From Actinospineispora spinosispora DSM 44797 (GTDB lineage Bacteria; Actinomycetota; Actinomycetes; Mycobacteriales; Pseudonocardiaceae): a stretch of 58,178 bases of DNA. The notes under the pieces were generated by a model. The model worked only from the letters and a program-made list of their open reading frames with translations. It had not been told where the DNA came from and did no database searches. Position 1 is the stretch's first letter, and the number at the start of each line of letters is the position of its first letter. Where the stretch lies: assembly GCF_000429025.1 (NCBI RefSeq), contig NZ_AUBB01000047.1:1-58178 (forward strand). The letters run 5' to 3'. Shown piece after piece: positions 48,845 through 57,933 of this stretch. The translations under genes were made by a program, and so were the position numbers.

Positions 48845-48884
48845 CTCTTAATCAGCGGGTCCGGGGTTCGAGTCCCTGGTGGCG
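48845..48884 (+). repeat. right tRNA-Lys 3'-half, attachment-site repeat
   Basis: CTCTTAATCAGCGGGTCCGG then GGTTCGAGTCCCTGGTGGCG, matching the left copy (41139-41178) at 38 of 40 positions in the same orientation. No tRNA 5' half precedes it. Together the repeats bound a 7.7 kb segment with its own regulator and operon. Confidence 0.8.
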
Positions 48885-48956
48885 AGGCCTCAGCGCCTGA
48901 TTGATCGCGGCGACCACCTAGTACTCAGCCAAGCGATGGCCGCACGCGCCGGTCCG

Positions 48957-49652
48957 TCAGTTGTCTGGACTCATGCCCGCCCAATCCGCGCGGACGTGTT
49001 CCAGATGGCGCCGCACGATGGCCTCCAGGACCGTGGCGTCGCCTTCGGCCATCGCGGCCAGGAACTCCCGATGTTCGCTCGCGGCGCTCCCGAGACGCCC
49101 GTGCTCGGCAAGACTCTCCAACCCGTAGAGGCGGGTCTGGTCGCGCAGCGCGGCGACGGTGTCGACCAGCCGACGGTTGCCACACAGCGCCAGCAGGTCG
49201 AGATGAAACCGGCGGTCGGCGTCGAGGAAGCGCACGATGTCGCCGTCGTTGGCGGCCTTCTCGATCTCGCCGGCGATCAGTCCGAGCCGTTCGATGTCCT
49301 CGGCGGTCGCGTGCGACGCCGCGCGCAGTGTGCCGGGTAGCTCGATCAGGAGCCGCATCTCGTACACCTCGTCGAGGTCACGCTCGCTCATCTCCACGAC
49401 CCGGTAGCCGCGGTTGCGCACCGGTTCGAGCAGACCCTGATTCACCAGCGTCAGCATGGCTTCACGGACCGGACTGCTCGACACGCCGAGGCGGTTGGCG
49501 AGCGCGGCGGCGGAGTAGATGTCGCCGGGCCTTATCTCGCCGGACACGAGCGCCTGGCGGACCACCTCCAGCGCCTGGTCACGCAGGTTCGTGTAGTGCA
49601 GTTCGGACACCCGGGCTCCTCGGTCTGCGTGCTCGACCTTGACTTTCGCCAT
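48957..49652 (-). CDS. GntR-family regulator, FadR/FCD type
   Basis: 231 residues from the ATG at 49652 (an in-frame start 8 codons upstream is possible). N-terminal wHTH: RQALVSGEIRPGDIYSAAAL then LGVSSSPVREAMLTLVNQGL near residues 35-65. The C-terminal FCD domain has the metal/ligand positions in YEMRLLIELPG near 100, DADRRFHLDLLALCGNRRLV near 145, and SEHREFLAAM near 192. It is divergent from the fused molybdoenzyme operon and very likely controls it through the palindromes in the 75-base gap between the two starts. Confidence 0.88.
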   Translation of the reverse strand: MAKVKVEHADRGARVSELHYTNLRDQALEVVRQALVSGEIRPGDIYSAAALANRLGVSSSPVREAMLTLVNQGLLEPVRNRGYRVVEMSERDLDEVYEMRLLIELPGTLRAASHATAEDIERLGLIAGEIEKAANDGDIVRFLDADRRFHLDLLALCGNRRLVDTVAALRDQTRLYGLESLAEHGRLGSAASEHREFLAAMAEGDATVLEAIVRRHLEHVRADWAGMSPDN

Positions 49653-49670
49653 GACCGAGCAGATAGTACT

Positions 49671-49720
49671 CGTCACCGGTAATGGGTAACCGGTTACCGG
49701 TCACCGATAGCTATACGGAG
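49671..49720. promoter_or_regulatory. GntR operator cluster between gntR and the fused molybdoenzyme gene
   Basis: GGTAACCGGTTACC (49685-49698) is a perfect 14-bp palindrome, bordered by CACCGGTAAT (49674) and ACCGGTCACC (49696), which form further overlapping inverted half sites. A TATACG follows at 49712 and GGAG at 49717, 6 bases before the GTG at 49727. Binding here would affect both divergent genes. Confidence 0.6.
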
Positions 49721-49726
49721 GTGGCA

Positions 49727-52700
49727 GTGCCGGAGATTCGCGGTTATTGCACGCTGTGCCGATCCCGCTGCGGGGCGGTGTACTCGGTGGACGGTGATGC
49801 GCTCCGAGCGGTCCGCCCCGATCCGGAGCATCCGACGGGCGCCGCGCTCTGCCCGAAAGGACGGGCGGCGCCCGAGATCGTGCACAGCCCGAGCCGGCTG
49901 ACCCGTCCACAGCGCCGCACCACCTCGAAGTCCGATCCCGACCCCCGGTGGCGAGAGATCAGCTGGGACGAGGCCCTGAGCGAGGTGGCCGGGCAGCTCG
50001 GTCGCATCCGCGCGGAGTCCGGGCCGGAGGCGGTTGCGTTCTCGGTGACCTCGCCCAGCGGCACCGCCCTGTCCGATTCGATCGACTGGGTCGAGCGGTT
50101 CATCCGCCTGTTCGGCAGCCCCAACACGTGCTACTCCACCGAGATCTGCAACTGGCACAAGGACTTCGCCCACGCGTTCACCTTCGGCACCGGGCTGCCG
50201 GCGCCGGACTACGCCGGCACCGATCTGGCGGTGCTGTGGGGACACAACCCGGCCAAGTCGTGGCTGGCCCAGTCGGCCGCCCTGGCCACCGCGCGAGCCC
50301 GCGGCGCGCGGCTCGTGGTCGTCGACCCACGCCGCTCGACCAGTGCGCTCAACGCCGATCACTGGCTGCGGGTGCGCCCCGGCACCGATGCGGCGCTGGC
50401 CCTGGGCCTGGCTCACCAAGTGCTGGCCGGTGGAGGCGCGGACGCGGCGTTCCTACGCGCGTGGAGCAACGGTCCGCTGCTCGTGCGTTGCGACGACGGT
50501 CGGTTCCTGCGCGCCGACGAGGTACATCCGGAGCTGGCCGGCTACGTCGTGTGGGACGAGGTCGCCGGCCAACCTGAGTCCTACGACCCCCGGGTGGCCG
50601 CCTCCGCGCCCGAGCGGTTCGCGTTGCGCGGGCAGCGACGCGTGCGCACCCGCCTCGGCCCTGTCGACTGTGTACCCGCGTTCGAGCGGTACGCCGAGGC
50701 GTGTGCGGCATGGCCGCTGGAACGCACCGCCGCCGTGACCGATGTCCCGTCCGGCCAGCTGGTGGCCTGCGCCGAGGAGCTCGCACACGCTTCCTCGGTG
50801 ACCTACGCGGCGTGGTCCGGGATCGGTCAGCACGACAACGCCACCCAGACCGAACGGGCGATCGCCACCCTCTATGCGCTGACCGGCAGCTTCGACGCTC
50901 CTGGGGGCAACGTCCTACTCCCCCGCCTGCCCGCCGGCCCGGTCACCTCGCCCGAGCAGTTGCCGGCCGAGCAACGCGCCAAGGCGGTCGGGGCCGAGCG
51001 CTTCCCACTGGGCCCGGCCGCACAGGGTTGGGTCAACGCCGGAGATCTGTGCCGGGCCGTGCTCACCGGCGATCCCTACCGGATCCGGGCGCTGGTGTCC
51101 TTCGGCGGCAACCTGCTGCTCTCCCAGCCCGACCCGCATCGAACGGCGGCGGCGCTGAGCGCACTCGAATTCTCCGTGCACCTGGATCTGTTCGAGAACC
51201 CCACCGCGCGTTTCGCCGACATCCTGCTGCCGGTCAACAGCCCCTGGGAACACGAAGCGATCAAGGTGGGCTTCGAGATCAACCAACGGGCCCAGGAAAC
51301 CGTGCAGGTCCGGCCCCGCATGGTCTCCCCCGTCGGCGAGTCGCGCTCGGACACCGAGGTCGTCTTCGAACTGGCCGAACGACTCGGGATGGGATCGGAG
51401 TTCTTCGACGGCGACATCGAGGCCGCCTGGAACCATCAGCTGGCCCCGTTGGGGCTGGCTGTCGACGACCTGCGAGCGCACCCGGGCGGCCTCCGGCTGC
51501 CGCTACAGACCCGGTACCGCAAGTACGCCGAGCTCGGACCGGACGGGCAGGTGACCGGTTTCGCCACCCCGACCCGCCGGGTGGAGCTCTACTCCGAGCG
51601 GCTGGCCGAGCACGGCTACTCGCCGGTACCGGTGCACCCGGTCCGAGCCGAGGACCCGGGCTACCCACTGGTCCTCACGTGCGCCAAGAACGGGTACTTC
51701 TGCCACAGCCAGCATCGTGGCCTCACCTCACTGCGCAAACGCTCGATCGACCCGGTCGTCGACCTCAGCCCGGTGTTGGCGGCCCGGCACGAGATCCAGG
51801 ACGGCGACTGGGTGGAGATCCGCACCCGCAACGCCGCCGTACAGATGAGGGCCCGCCTCGACGAGTCGCTGCACCCCGAGGTCGTGGTCGCCGAATACGG
51901 CTGGTGGCAGGACACCCCCGACCTCGGCCTGCCCGGCTCGGACCCACTGCGCCGCGACGGCGGGCGCAACTACAACCTGCTCATCGACGACGAGTACCAC
52001 GACCCGATCAGTGGTTCGGTGCCCATGCGCTCCGCCGCCTGCCGCGTGCGGCGGGCCAGCGCCACGACGTGGCGCGGGCAGCGCGAGTTCGTCGTGGCGG
52101 CCGCCTCGCCGGCCGGCGCCGACGTGGTCGAACTGCGGCTGCGCCCCGCCGACACCGACCCGCTCCCCGACTACCTACCCGGGCAGCACATCACCCTGGC
52201 CGGCGCCGACGACCTGGCGACCGCCCGGAGCTACTCCCTCACCGGCCCGGCGCGTGCACCGGACCGGGCCGAATACTCGATCGCCGTGCGGCGGGTCAGC
52301 GGCGGCCGCCTGTCCACGGTGATCCACGAACAGCTCCGCCCCGGTAGCCGGGTCTGGTTGACGCCGCCGGGCGGAACGTTCACCATCCCGACCCGACACA
52401 CCCGCCCCATCGTGCTGCTGGCCGCCGGCATCGGGATCACGCCGTTCCTCGGGTATCTGGAGACGTTGGCCGAGCGCGCCGACAGACCCGACGTGGTCCT
52501 GCACCACGGCAGCCGCAACCGCGCCGGTCACCTCTTCGCCGACCGCATTCGTGCCTTGGCCAGCCGGATCCCCCGACTCCGCGTCGTCGATCACTACAGC
52601 ACTCCGTCCGACGGCGAGATCCTCGGGCAGGACTACGCCCGGCACGGCCGCATCACTGTCGATGCCCTCGACGACGAGCTCATCGAGCAGGGCGCGCGGT

Positions 52701-53089
52701 TCTACCTGTGCGGGCCGGAGTCGATGCTGGAGGAGCTCACCGAGGGCCTGCGCCGCCGCGGGGTCGCCCGGTTCGAGGTCTTCGCCGAGAAGTTCCACGC
52801 CGCCGCTCGACCGGTCACCGTGCCCGATGACGCGACCGCGCTGGTGCGCTTCGCACGCTCGGGCACCCAGCTGCGCTGGCATAAGAACAACGGCACCCTG
52901 CTGCAGCTCGCCGAGCAGGCCGGCATTCCGATGCCGAGCGGCTGCCGCCTCGGCCAGTGCGAGAGCTGCGCCGTACCGGTCCTTCACGGATCGGTCGCCC
53001 ACCTGGTCACACCGGCCGATGACCTGCCCGCCGACCACTGCCTGACCTGCCAATCCATCCCGATCGGCGACCTCGTCCTGGACGCCTGA
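49727..53089 (+). CDS. single-chain bis-MGD molybdoenzyme fused to flavin reductase and [2Fe-2S] ferredoxin
   Basis: 1120 residues from the GTG at 49727 (GGAG 6 bases before; the longer frame would cover the operator). (1) Residues 1-765 are a DMSO-reductase-family catalytic chain: [4Fe-4S] ligands C8, C11, C15 and C42, a probable Mo/W ligand C141 in STEICNWHKD, and the pterin region ENPTARFADILLPV. A MopB-type C-terminal beta-barrel has HSQHRGLTSLR. (2) Residues about 775-1010 are an FNR-like reductase: RSYSLTGPA binds flavin and IGITPFLGY plus YLCGPESM bind NAD(P)H. (3) Residues about 1035-1120 are a plant-type ferredoxin with CRLGQCESC...C. No signal peptide is seen, so it is cytosolic. 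It should draw NAD(P)H electrons directly to the Mo site, or the reverse. Substrate unknown. Confidence 0.88.
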   Translation: MPEIRGYCTLCRSRCGAVYSVDGDALRAVRPDPEHPTGAALCPKGRAAPEIVHSPSRLTRPQRRTTSKSDPDPRWREISWDEALSEVAGQLGRIRAESGPEAVAFSVTSPSGTALSDSIDWVERFIRLFGSPNTCYSTEICNWHKDFAHAFTFGTGLPAPDYAGTDLAVLWGHNPAKSWLAQSAALATARARGARLVVVDPRRSTSALNADHWLRVRPGTDAALALGLAHQVLAGGGADAAFLRAWSNGPLLVRCDDGRFLRADEVHPELAGYVVWDEVAGQPESYDPRVAASAPERFALRGQRRVRTRLGPVDCVPAFERYAEACAAWPLERTAAVTDVPSGQLVACAEELAHASSVTYAAWSGIGQHDNATQTERAIATLYALTGSFDAPGGNVLLPRLPAGPVTSPEQLPAEQRAKAVGAERFPLGPAAQGWVNAGDLCRAVLTGDPYRIRALVSFGGNLLLSQPDPHRTAAALSALEFSVHLDLFENPTARFADILLPVNSPWEHEAIKVGFEINQRAQETVQVRPRMVSPVGESRSDTEVVFELAERLGMGSEFFDGDIEAAWNHQLAPLGLAVDDLRAHPGGLRLPLQTRYRKYAELGPDGQVTGFATPTRRVELYSERLAEHGYSPVPVHPVRAEDPGYPLVLTCAKNGYFCHSQHRGLTSLRKRSIDPVVDLSPVLAARHEIQDGDWVEIRTRNAAVQMRARLDESLHPEVVVAEYGWWQDTPDLGLPGSDPLRRDGGRNYNLLIDDEYHDPISGSVPMRSAACRVRRASATTWRGQREFVVAAASPAGADVVELRLRPADTDPLPDYLPGQHITLAGADDLATARSYSLTGPARAPDRAEYSIAVRRVSGGRLSTVIHEQLRPGSRVWLTPPGGTFTIPTRHTRPIVLLAAGIGITPFLGYLETLAERADRPDVVLHHGSRNRAGHLFADRIRALASRIPRLRVVDHYSTPSDGEILGQDYARHGRITVDALDDELIEQGARFYLCGPESMLEELTEGLRRRGVARFEVFAEKFHAAARPVTVPDDATALVRFARSGTQLRWHKNNGTLLQLAEQAGIPMPSGCRLGQCESCAVPVLHGSVAHLVTPADDLPADHCLTCQSIPIGDLVLDA

Positions 53090-53105
53090 CCCCAGAAGGA
53101 AACTC

Positions 53106-54068
53106 ATGCTGATCATCAATGCCGCAGACACCGTCCGCGCACTCGGATTCGATGCGCTCATACCCGCGCTGCGCGACGGCTTCGCCAGAGGTGGCCATAC
53201 CCCTCACCGCCATCACCACGTCATCGACGCCGACACAGACGCGACCCTGCTGCTGATGCCGTCCTGGACGGACGGCGACCATCTGGGCGTCAAGCTGGTG
53301 AGCGTGTTCCCGGCCAACAGTTCAGCCGGCCGGCCCGCACTCTCCTCGGCGTTCGTCCTGGCCAGCGCGCGCACCGGGGAACACCTCGCGGTAATCGACG
53401 GCAACGAGCTCACCCGCAGGCGCACCGTGGCCACCTCCGCGCTGGCCGCGTCCTACCTGGCCCGTCAGAAGTCCCGTGTCCATCTGATAGTCGGCGCCGG
53501 ACATGTCGGCAGTCTGGTGGCCTCTGCCTACGCCGAAGTACTCGACATCCAGACCGTGCTCATCCACGACCGTGACCCCGCGGCGGCCGCCAGACTGCGC
53601 GCCCAGCTGGCCGGCGCCGGTACCGATGCGCAGGTGGTCACCCAGCTCTCCGAAGCCGCCGGCCGCGCCGACGTCATCACCTGCGCGACCCTCGCCACGG
53701 AACCGGTCATCCACGGGTCGTGGCTTCGCCCCGGAACCCACCTCGACCTCATCGGCAGCTTCCGCACGAGCATGCGCGAGTCCGACGACGACTGCGTGCG
53801 CCAAGCGACGATCTATCTCGACTCGCCGGTCGCGCTCGAGGAGTCGGGCGACCTCACTCAACCCATCGCCGCTGGAGTCCTCGACCCTGCCACCATCGCC
53901 GCCACCCTGCCCGAGCTGTGCCGGGGAGACGTGCCAGTCCGCCGGGACGACGGGCAGATCACCCTGTTCAAAACCGTGGGCACCGCACTGGCCGATCTCA
54001 CCGCGGCATCACTCGTGTACCGGGACGCCATCCACGCCACGCACCCCGGCCGCGAGGAGTCTTCATGA
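53106..54068 (+). CDS. ornithine cyclodeaminase/mu-crystallin-family protein (possibly cyclic imine reductase)
   Basis: 320 residues, ATG with AGAAGGAAA ahead, 17 bases after the molybdoenzyme. Rossmann motif VHLIVGAGHVGSLVASAYAE near residue 122 and an N-terminal dimerisation domain with VKLVSVFPAN near 63 (the Lys used in catalysis by the family). Members include ornithine cyclodeaminase, ketimine reductases, and the LhpI-type reductases of pyrroline-2-carboxylate and piperideine-2-carboxylate, which this resembles in length and motif spacing. With the molybdoenzyme and a transporter, it suggests turnover of a cyclic or N-substituted amino acid; that is inference. Confidence 0.8.
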   Translation: MLIINAADTVRALGFDALIPALRDGFARGGHTPHRHHHVIDADTDATLLLMPSWTDGDHLGVKLVSVFPANSSAGRPALSSAFVLASARTGEHLAVIDGNELTRRRTVATSALAASYLARQKSRVHLIVGAGHVGSLVASAYAEVLDIQTVLIHDRDPAAAARLRAQLAGAGTDAQVVTQLSEAAGRADVITCATLATEPVIHGSWLRPGTHLDLIGSFRTSMRESDDDCVRQATIYLDSPVALEESGDLTQPIAAGVLDPATIAATLPELCRGDVPVRRDDGQITLFKTVGTALADLTAASLVYRDAIHATHPGREESS

Positions 54069-55489
54069 CCACCACCTCCCCCACCGCATCCGGCCCGTTG
54101 GCCAAACTCGCGATCCGCAGCGCGGCCTGGTCGGAACGCTGGTTCCCCAACACGTTGGTCTTCGCGCTCCTCACCGTCGCGGCCGTCGCCGTCGCCGCGC
54201 TCGGCATCGGCGCCCCTCCGGCCACAGTGGCCCTGGTGTTCGGCGATGGATTCTGGGATCTGATCCCCTTCACCATGCAGATGGCCATGGTCGCCATCGG
54301 GGGATACGTCGTGGCCACCGCCCGTCCCGTCGGCCGGCTCATCACCAGGTTCGCCCGGCTGCCGAGGACGCCGCGTGGAGCGGTTGCGTTCGTCGCCGCC
54401 GTCAGCCTCCTGACCGGCCTGCTCAACTGGGGATTCAGCTTGATCTTCAGCGCGCTCCTGGTACGACGCCTGGCCGACCGCGACACACTTCGCATGGACT
54501 ACCGGGCCGCCTCGGCCGCCGCCTACCTCGGCCTCGGTGGCAGCTGGGCCCTCGGCCTCAGCTCATCAGCCGCCCAGCTGCAAGCCAACCCCGCCAGCAT
54601 CCCCAAGAGTCTGCTCCCGATCACCGGCGTGATCCCCTTCCGCGAGACCATCTTCACCTGGCAATCCATGCTGCTCGCCGGTGTCATCGTGGCCGTGTGC
54701 GTCATCGTCGCGTTCTTCTCCGCGCCCCCGGCCGAGCTGGCCCGTACCGCCGCTGACCTGGGCGTCGCCCCCGATCAGCCGATCGACGACAGCGCGCCCC
54801 GTACTCGCCCCGGCGAATGGCTCGAATACAGTCCGTTGCTCACCCTGGTCGTGGTCGCACTCACCGGCGGCTGGGCCGTTCAACAGTTCGCCGACCAGGA
54901 CCCGATCGTCGCCATCTCCGGTCTCAACACCTACAACCTGCTGTTCCTCACACTCGGCTTGCTACTGCACTGGCGCCCCCGCCACTTCCTGGCCGCCGTC
55001 ACCCAGGCAGTGCCCGCCATCGGTGGTGTGTTGATCCAGTTCCCGTTCTACGCGGGCATCGCGGCCATCATGACCAAAGCCGTCAACCACGATGGCCACT
55101 CCCTATCGACTTACCTCGCCTCCGCTTTCACCAGCATCAGCTCCCCCGAACTGTTCCCACTGCTCATCGGTGGTTATTCGATCATCTTGGGCTTCCTCAT
55201 TCCCTCCGGCGGCGGAAAATGGATCATCGAGGCCCCCTATGTCATGCAATCCGCCACCGACATGGGCGTCAACCTCGGCTGGACGGTGCAGACCTACAAC
55301 GCCGCCGAGGCGCTCCCCAACCTGATCAACCCTTTCTGGATGCTGCCCCTCCTCGGCGTGCTCTCGCTCAAAGCCCGCGACATCGTCGGCTACACGTTCC
55401 TCTACCTGCTGATCCTCCTAACCGTCGTGCTCACCCTGCTCACCCTGCTCGCACCAACCCTGCCCTTCCACCCGCCCACTCACCGGTAA
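54065..55489 (+). CDS. AtoE-like short-chain carboxylate transporter
   Basis: 474 residues from the ATG at 54065 in ATGA overlap with the upstream stop. About 11-12 hydrophobic segments; SERWFPNTLVFALLTVAAVA at residues 19-38 is the typical start of the SCFA_trans/AtoE family. Further landmarks are LNWGFSLIFSALL, a re-entrant-like GGYSIILGFLIPSGGGKWII near 385, and SATDMGVNLGWTVQTYNAAE. Relatives carry acetoacetate or other small carboxylates with protons or sodium. The operon order (redox enzyme, reductase, importer) implies it brings in the substrate. Confidence 0.83.
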   Translation: MTTTSPTASGPLAKLAIRSAAWSERWFPNTLVFALLTVAAVAVAALGIGAPPATVALVFGDGFWDLIPFTMQMAMVAIGGYVVATARPVGRLITRFARLPRTPRGAVAFVAAVSLLTGLLNWGFSLIFSALLVRRLADRDTLRMDYRAASAAAYLGLGGSWALGLSSSAAQLQANPASIPKSLLPITGVIPFRETIFTWQSMLLAGVIVAVCVIVAFFSAPPAELARTAADLGVAPDQPIDDSAPRTRPGEWLEYSPLLTLVVVALTGGWAVQQFADQDPIVAISGLNTYNLLFLTLGLLLHWRPRHFLAAVTQAVPAIGGVLIQFPFYAGIAAIMTKAVNHDGHSLSTYLASAFTSISSPELFPLLIGGYSIILGFLIPSGGGKWIIEAPYVMQSATDMGVNLGWTVQTYNAAEALPNLINPFWMLPLLGVLSLKARDIVGYTFLYLLILLTVVLTLLTLLAPTLPFHPPTHR

Positions 55490-55493
55490 AAGA

Positions 55494-57646
55494 CCGCTGG
55501 AGAACCCCAAGCCTTACCAGCGCGAGTACGAGTGGACGGCCGAACAAGTCCAGATCCTGCTCAACGATCTGTTCGACGAGTTCGAGGCCTCCGAACGAGG
55601 GCGGGCGCTGCGGCGGCGCAGAGAACGTCCATTGCCGTTCTTCCTGGGTCCGTTCGTCTATGCGGAGGAAGACGGCGACCGCCGGTTCCTGGTTGATGGC
55701 CAACAGCGCTTCACCACGCTGCATCTGATCTTTCTGCATCTCTTCCGCCTGAGTCCCCTGACGGCCAGGAGGCGGTACCCGCTCGACCGGGTCATCGTCG
55801 CCGAGCACGGACGGCGCCCACGGTTCCGCGTTGACATCGAAGAGCGCCAGGACGCGCTGGAGGCGCTGTTCTTCGACCGCGACTATGAGGTTCCACTCGG
55901 TGCGTCGTTGTCGGTTCAGAACCTGTGGGATCGCAGCTGGCAGATCGAAGAAGCGCTGAAAGCTAGGTTCGAGTCCGAGCAGCACGGTCAGTTCGTCGAC
56001 TGGCTGCTCGACAACGTCGTCATGGCAGGCATCGAGGCAGTCGACCGCAATAACGGGTTCCGCATCTTCGAGTCGAGGAACGACCGGGGCGCTCGCCTGA
56101 CGCCGGTCGACCTCGTCAAGAGCTTCTTGTTGTCCAAGGTCCGCGCCGACGAGGAAGCGGTGAACAAGCGCTGGCGGGACATGCTGTCGGAGGTCACCAG
56201 GGTCCGCGGCGACCGAACGGCCCCGCTGGAGTTCCTCAAATCAGTGCTTCTCGCCCGCTACGCCGACCTCGACGAAGACGCCGCGGATGCCGAGGAAATC
56301 CGCGTCACCCCACACCTCTGGGTCCGACGCAACAGCGACCGACTCGACCTACGAGACGATGACGACTCCTACTCACGATTCGTAGAACACCTTGTGAGTC
56401 TCGGCAGGCACTACGCCAACCTCGCCGCCGCGACCACGAAGCCGTACACCGAAAACGGTCTCAGCTCCCTCTACTACAACCACATCAACGGTCTCACCGC
56501 GCAAATGGCCCTGATCATGGCCGCCGTCCAACCCGACGACACCTTGTCCCAGGCACAGAAAAAGCCCGGATCGCCGGCAACTACCTCGATCTGATCTACG
56601 CCATACGCGCAGTGCACGACGAGCCGACGCGGCCCGAGGACCTGACCGAGCGCATCTTCCAACTCATCCCACTCATCCGAGGGTGCCGGACGTCATCAGA
56701 ACTCGCCGCACGCCTCGGCCGAGAGACCCCGACCACCGACTTCGACGTCGTACATACGTTCCGCCTCCGTGGTGACAACCGCGCCCAGGTCCACTACATC
56801 CTTGCGAGACTGACCACATACGTTGAAGACAAAATGAGCAAACCCGCAGACGTCCATGCCTGTATGCCAGCCCAAAGGCTCTGGCAGATCGAGCACCTCT
56901 ACGCGAACCACGCGGAACGACATCCAGACCTCACCCCTCTCCAATTCCGGCTCCTCCGCGACCGCTTCGGCGCGCTCGGCCTGCTGCCAAGTTCCGACAA
57001 TGCCAGCATCCGAGACCTGACATTTGACCCCAAGGCCCGCTGGTACATCCGCCGGAACACTCTGCTCGCGGTACTCTCCGACGGCTACGCACGCAACAAT
57101 CCAGCGTTGAGGAAGCTACGCGACTCGCACCGCCTCGACGGCACACTGCGCTCCTTCGGCACGGCGACGCCGATGCGCAAAGTCATCGACGTTCGTGGCG
57201 AGCTCTACAGGAAGCTTCTACTCCGCATTTGGGATCCCGCCGTCCTCGGTCTCATCGTCCCCGAGGCCGAAACAACGGAGCCAACCCCGTCAGGGCTCCT
57301 ACCTTCTGATTCGACCGTGCCGGACCGAACCGGCACGGGTCGCAGATTGCCGCGCACCCCACTCGGCACACTCGTCGCGAACGGGCGCATCGCCCCGGGA
57401 ACGCGAGTGTTCGCACAACACCAAGCTGCTCGACAGGAGGCCACTGTAGACGCGCAGGGCCTACTCTGGCTCAGCGATGTGGACTCATTTGGCAGCCCAG
57501 ACGAGGCTGGAATGATGGTGACTGGTCGCAAGTCGTGCACCGACTGGACGTTCTGGCACATCTCCCTGAGCGACGGCTCGTCAACCACCTTGCGCGAGTT
57601 TCGCGCCGACCCCAGCCTCGTTGCACAACCACCACCCCGCGGTTGA
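55494..57646 (+). pseudogene. GmrSD-like (DUF262-DUF1524) restriction protein with RAMA-like tail, truncated and frameshifted
   Basis: The frame opens right after the transporter stop with PYQREYEWTAEQVQILLNDL, already inside the DUF262 YQRxYxW motif, so the first 15-25 residues and a start codon are missing. LVDGQQRFTTL is the nucleotide-binding/hydrolysis motif. The frame ends at QKKPGSPATTSI, while ARIAGNYLDLIYAIRAVHDE continues one frame over after an A5 run near 56560. The second part carries the DUF1524 nuclease His in WQIEHLYANH with LLPSSDNASIRDL. It ends in a RAMA-like domain (GTLVANGRIAPGTRVF, VTGRKSCTDWTFWH). Such proteins cut modified phage DNA. Confidence 0.8.
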
Positions 57647-57692
57647 CCACTCGCCCCGGCCAATCAGTCAGCACGCCGCTAAGCCCTGACAG

Positions 57693-57728
57693 AAGCCGAC
57701 ATGCGTGCGCCGGAGTTGCGCCCGAGAC
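57693..57728 (+). repeat. copy 2 of the 36-bp repeat (see 41021-41056)
   Basis: AAGCCGACAT at 57693 and GAGTTGCGCCCGAGAC at 57713, identical blocks at identical spacing to the copy at 41021, with only the ten intervening bases differing. It sits exactly where the Mrr-type fragment ends, marking a junction. The two copies enclose 16.6 kb in direct orientation. Confidence 0.6.
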
Positions 57729-57933
57729 GTGCTTTCTCGGTGTGCTCGTCCTTCGTCTTTGCGTATCGGTACTCCGAGACCGAGGGCACGACCCGCATCG
57801 TCGGCAGCTCATACTCGACGACCAGCTGCGTCGACTCAGGCACGTAAGCGATGGGGACTGTTCCAAGATCGGTGTTTCCGGCCCGACACGCCGGGCTGAG
57901 GTCCGGCGGGATGGGCACTGTGAGTGATGACAT
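57729..57933 (-). pseudogene. internal fragment of an Mrr-type restriction endonuclease
   Basis: Minus strand: GNTDLGTVPIAYVPESTQLV, then VEYELPTMRVVPSVSEYRYA and KTKDEHTEKARL. This YVPESxQLVVEYELP...VSxYRYxKxKDxxTExAR run belongs to the N-terminal half of the same Mrr-like endonuclease family whose C-terminus is at 12536-12763. It stops at the 36-bp repeat on one side and at the IS256 element on the other. No nuclease motif remains. Confidence 0.6.

Noticed and set aside
56540..56580. Programmed frameshift in the GmrSD-like gene
   Set aside because: The A5 run could slip, but no stimulatory structure was recognised and the gene also lacks its start, so loss of function is the simpler reading.
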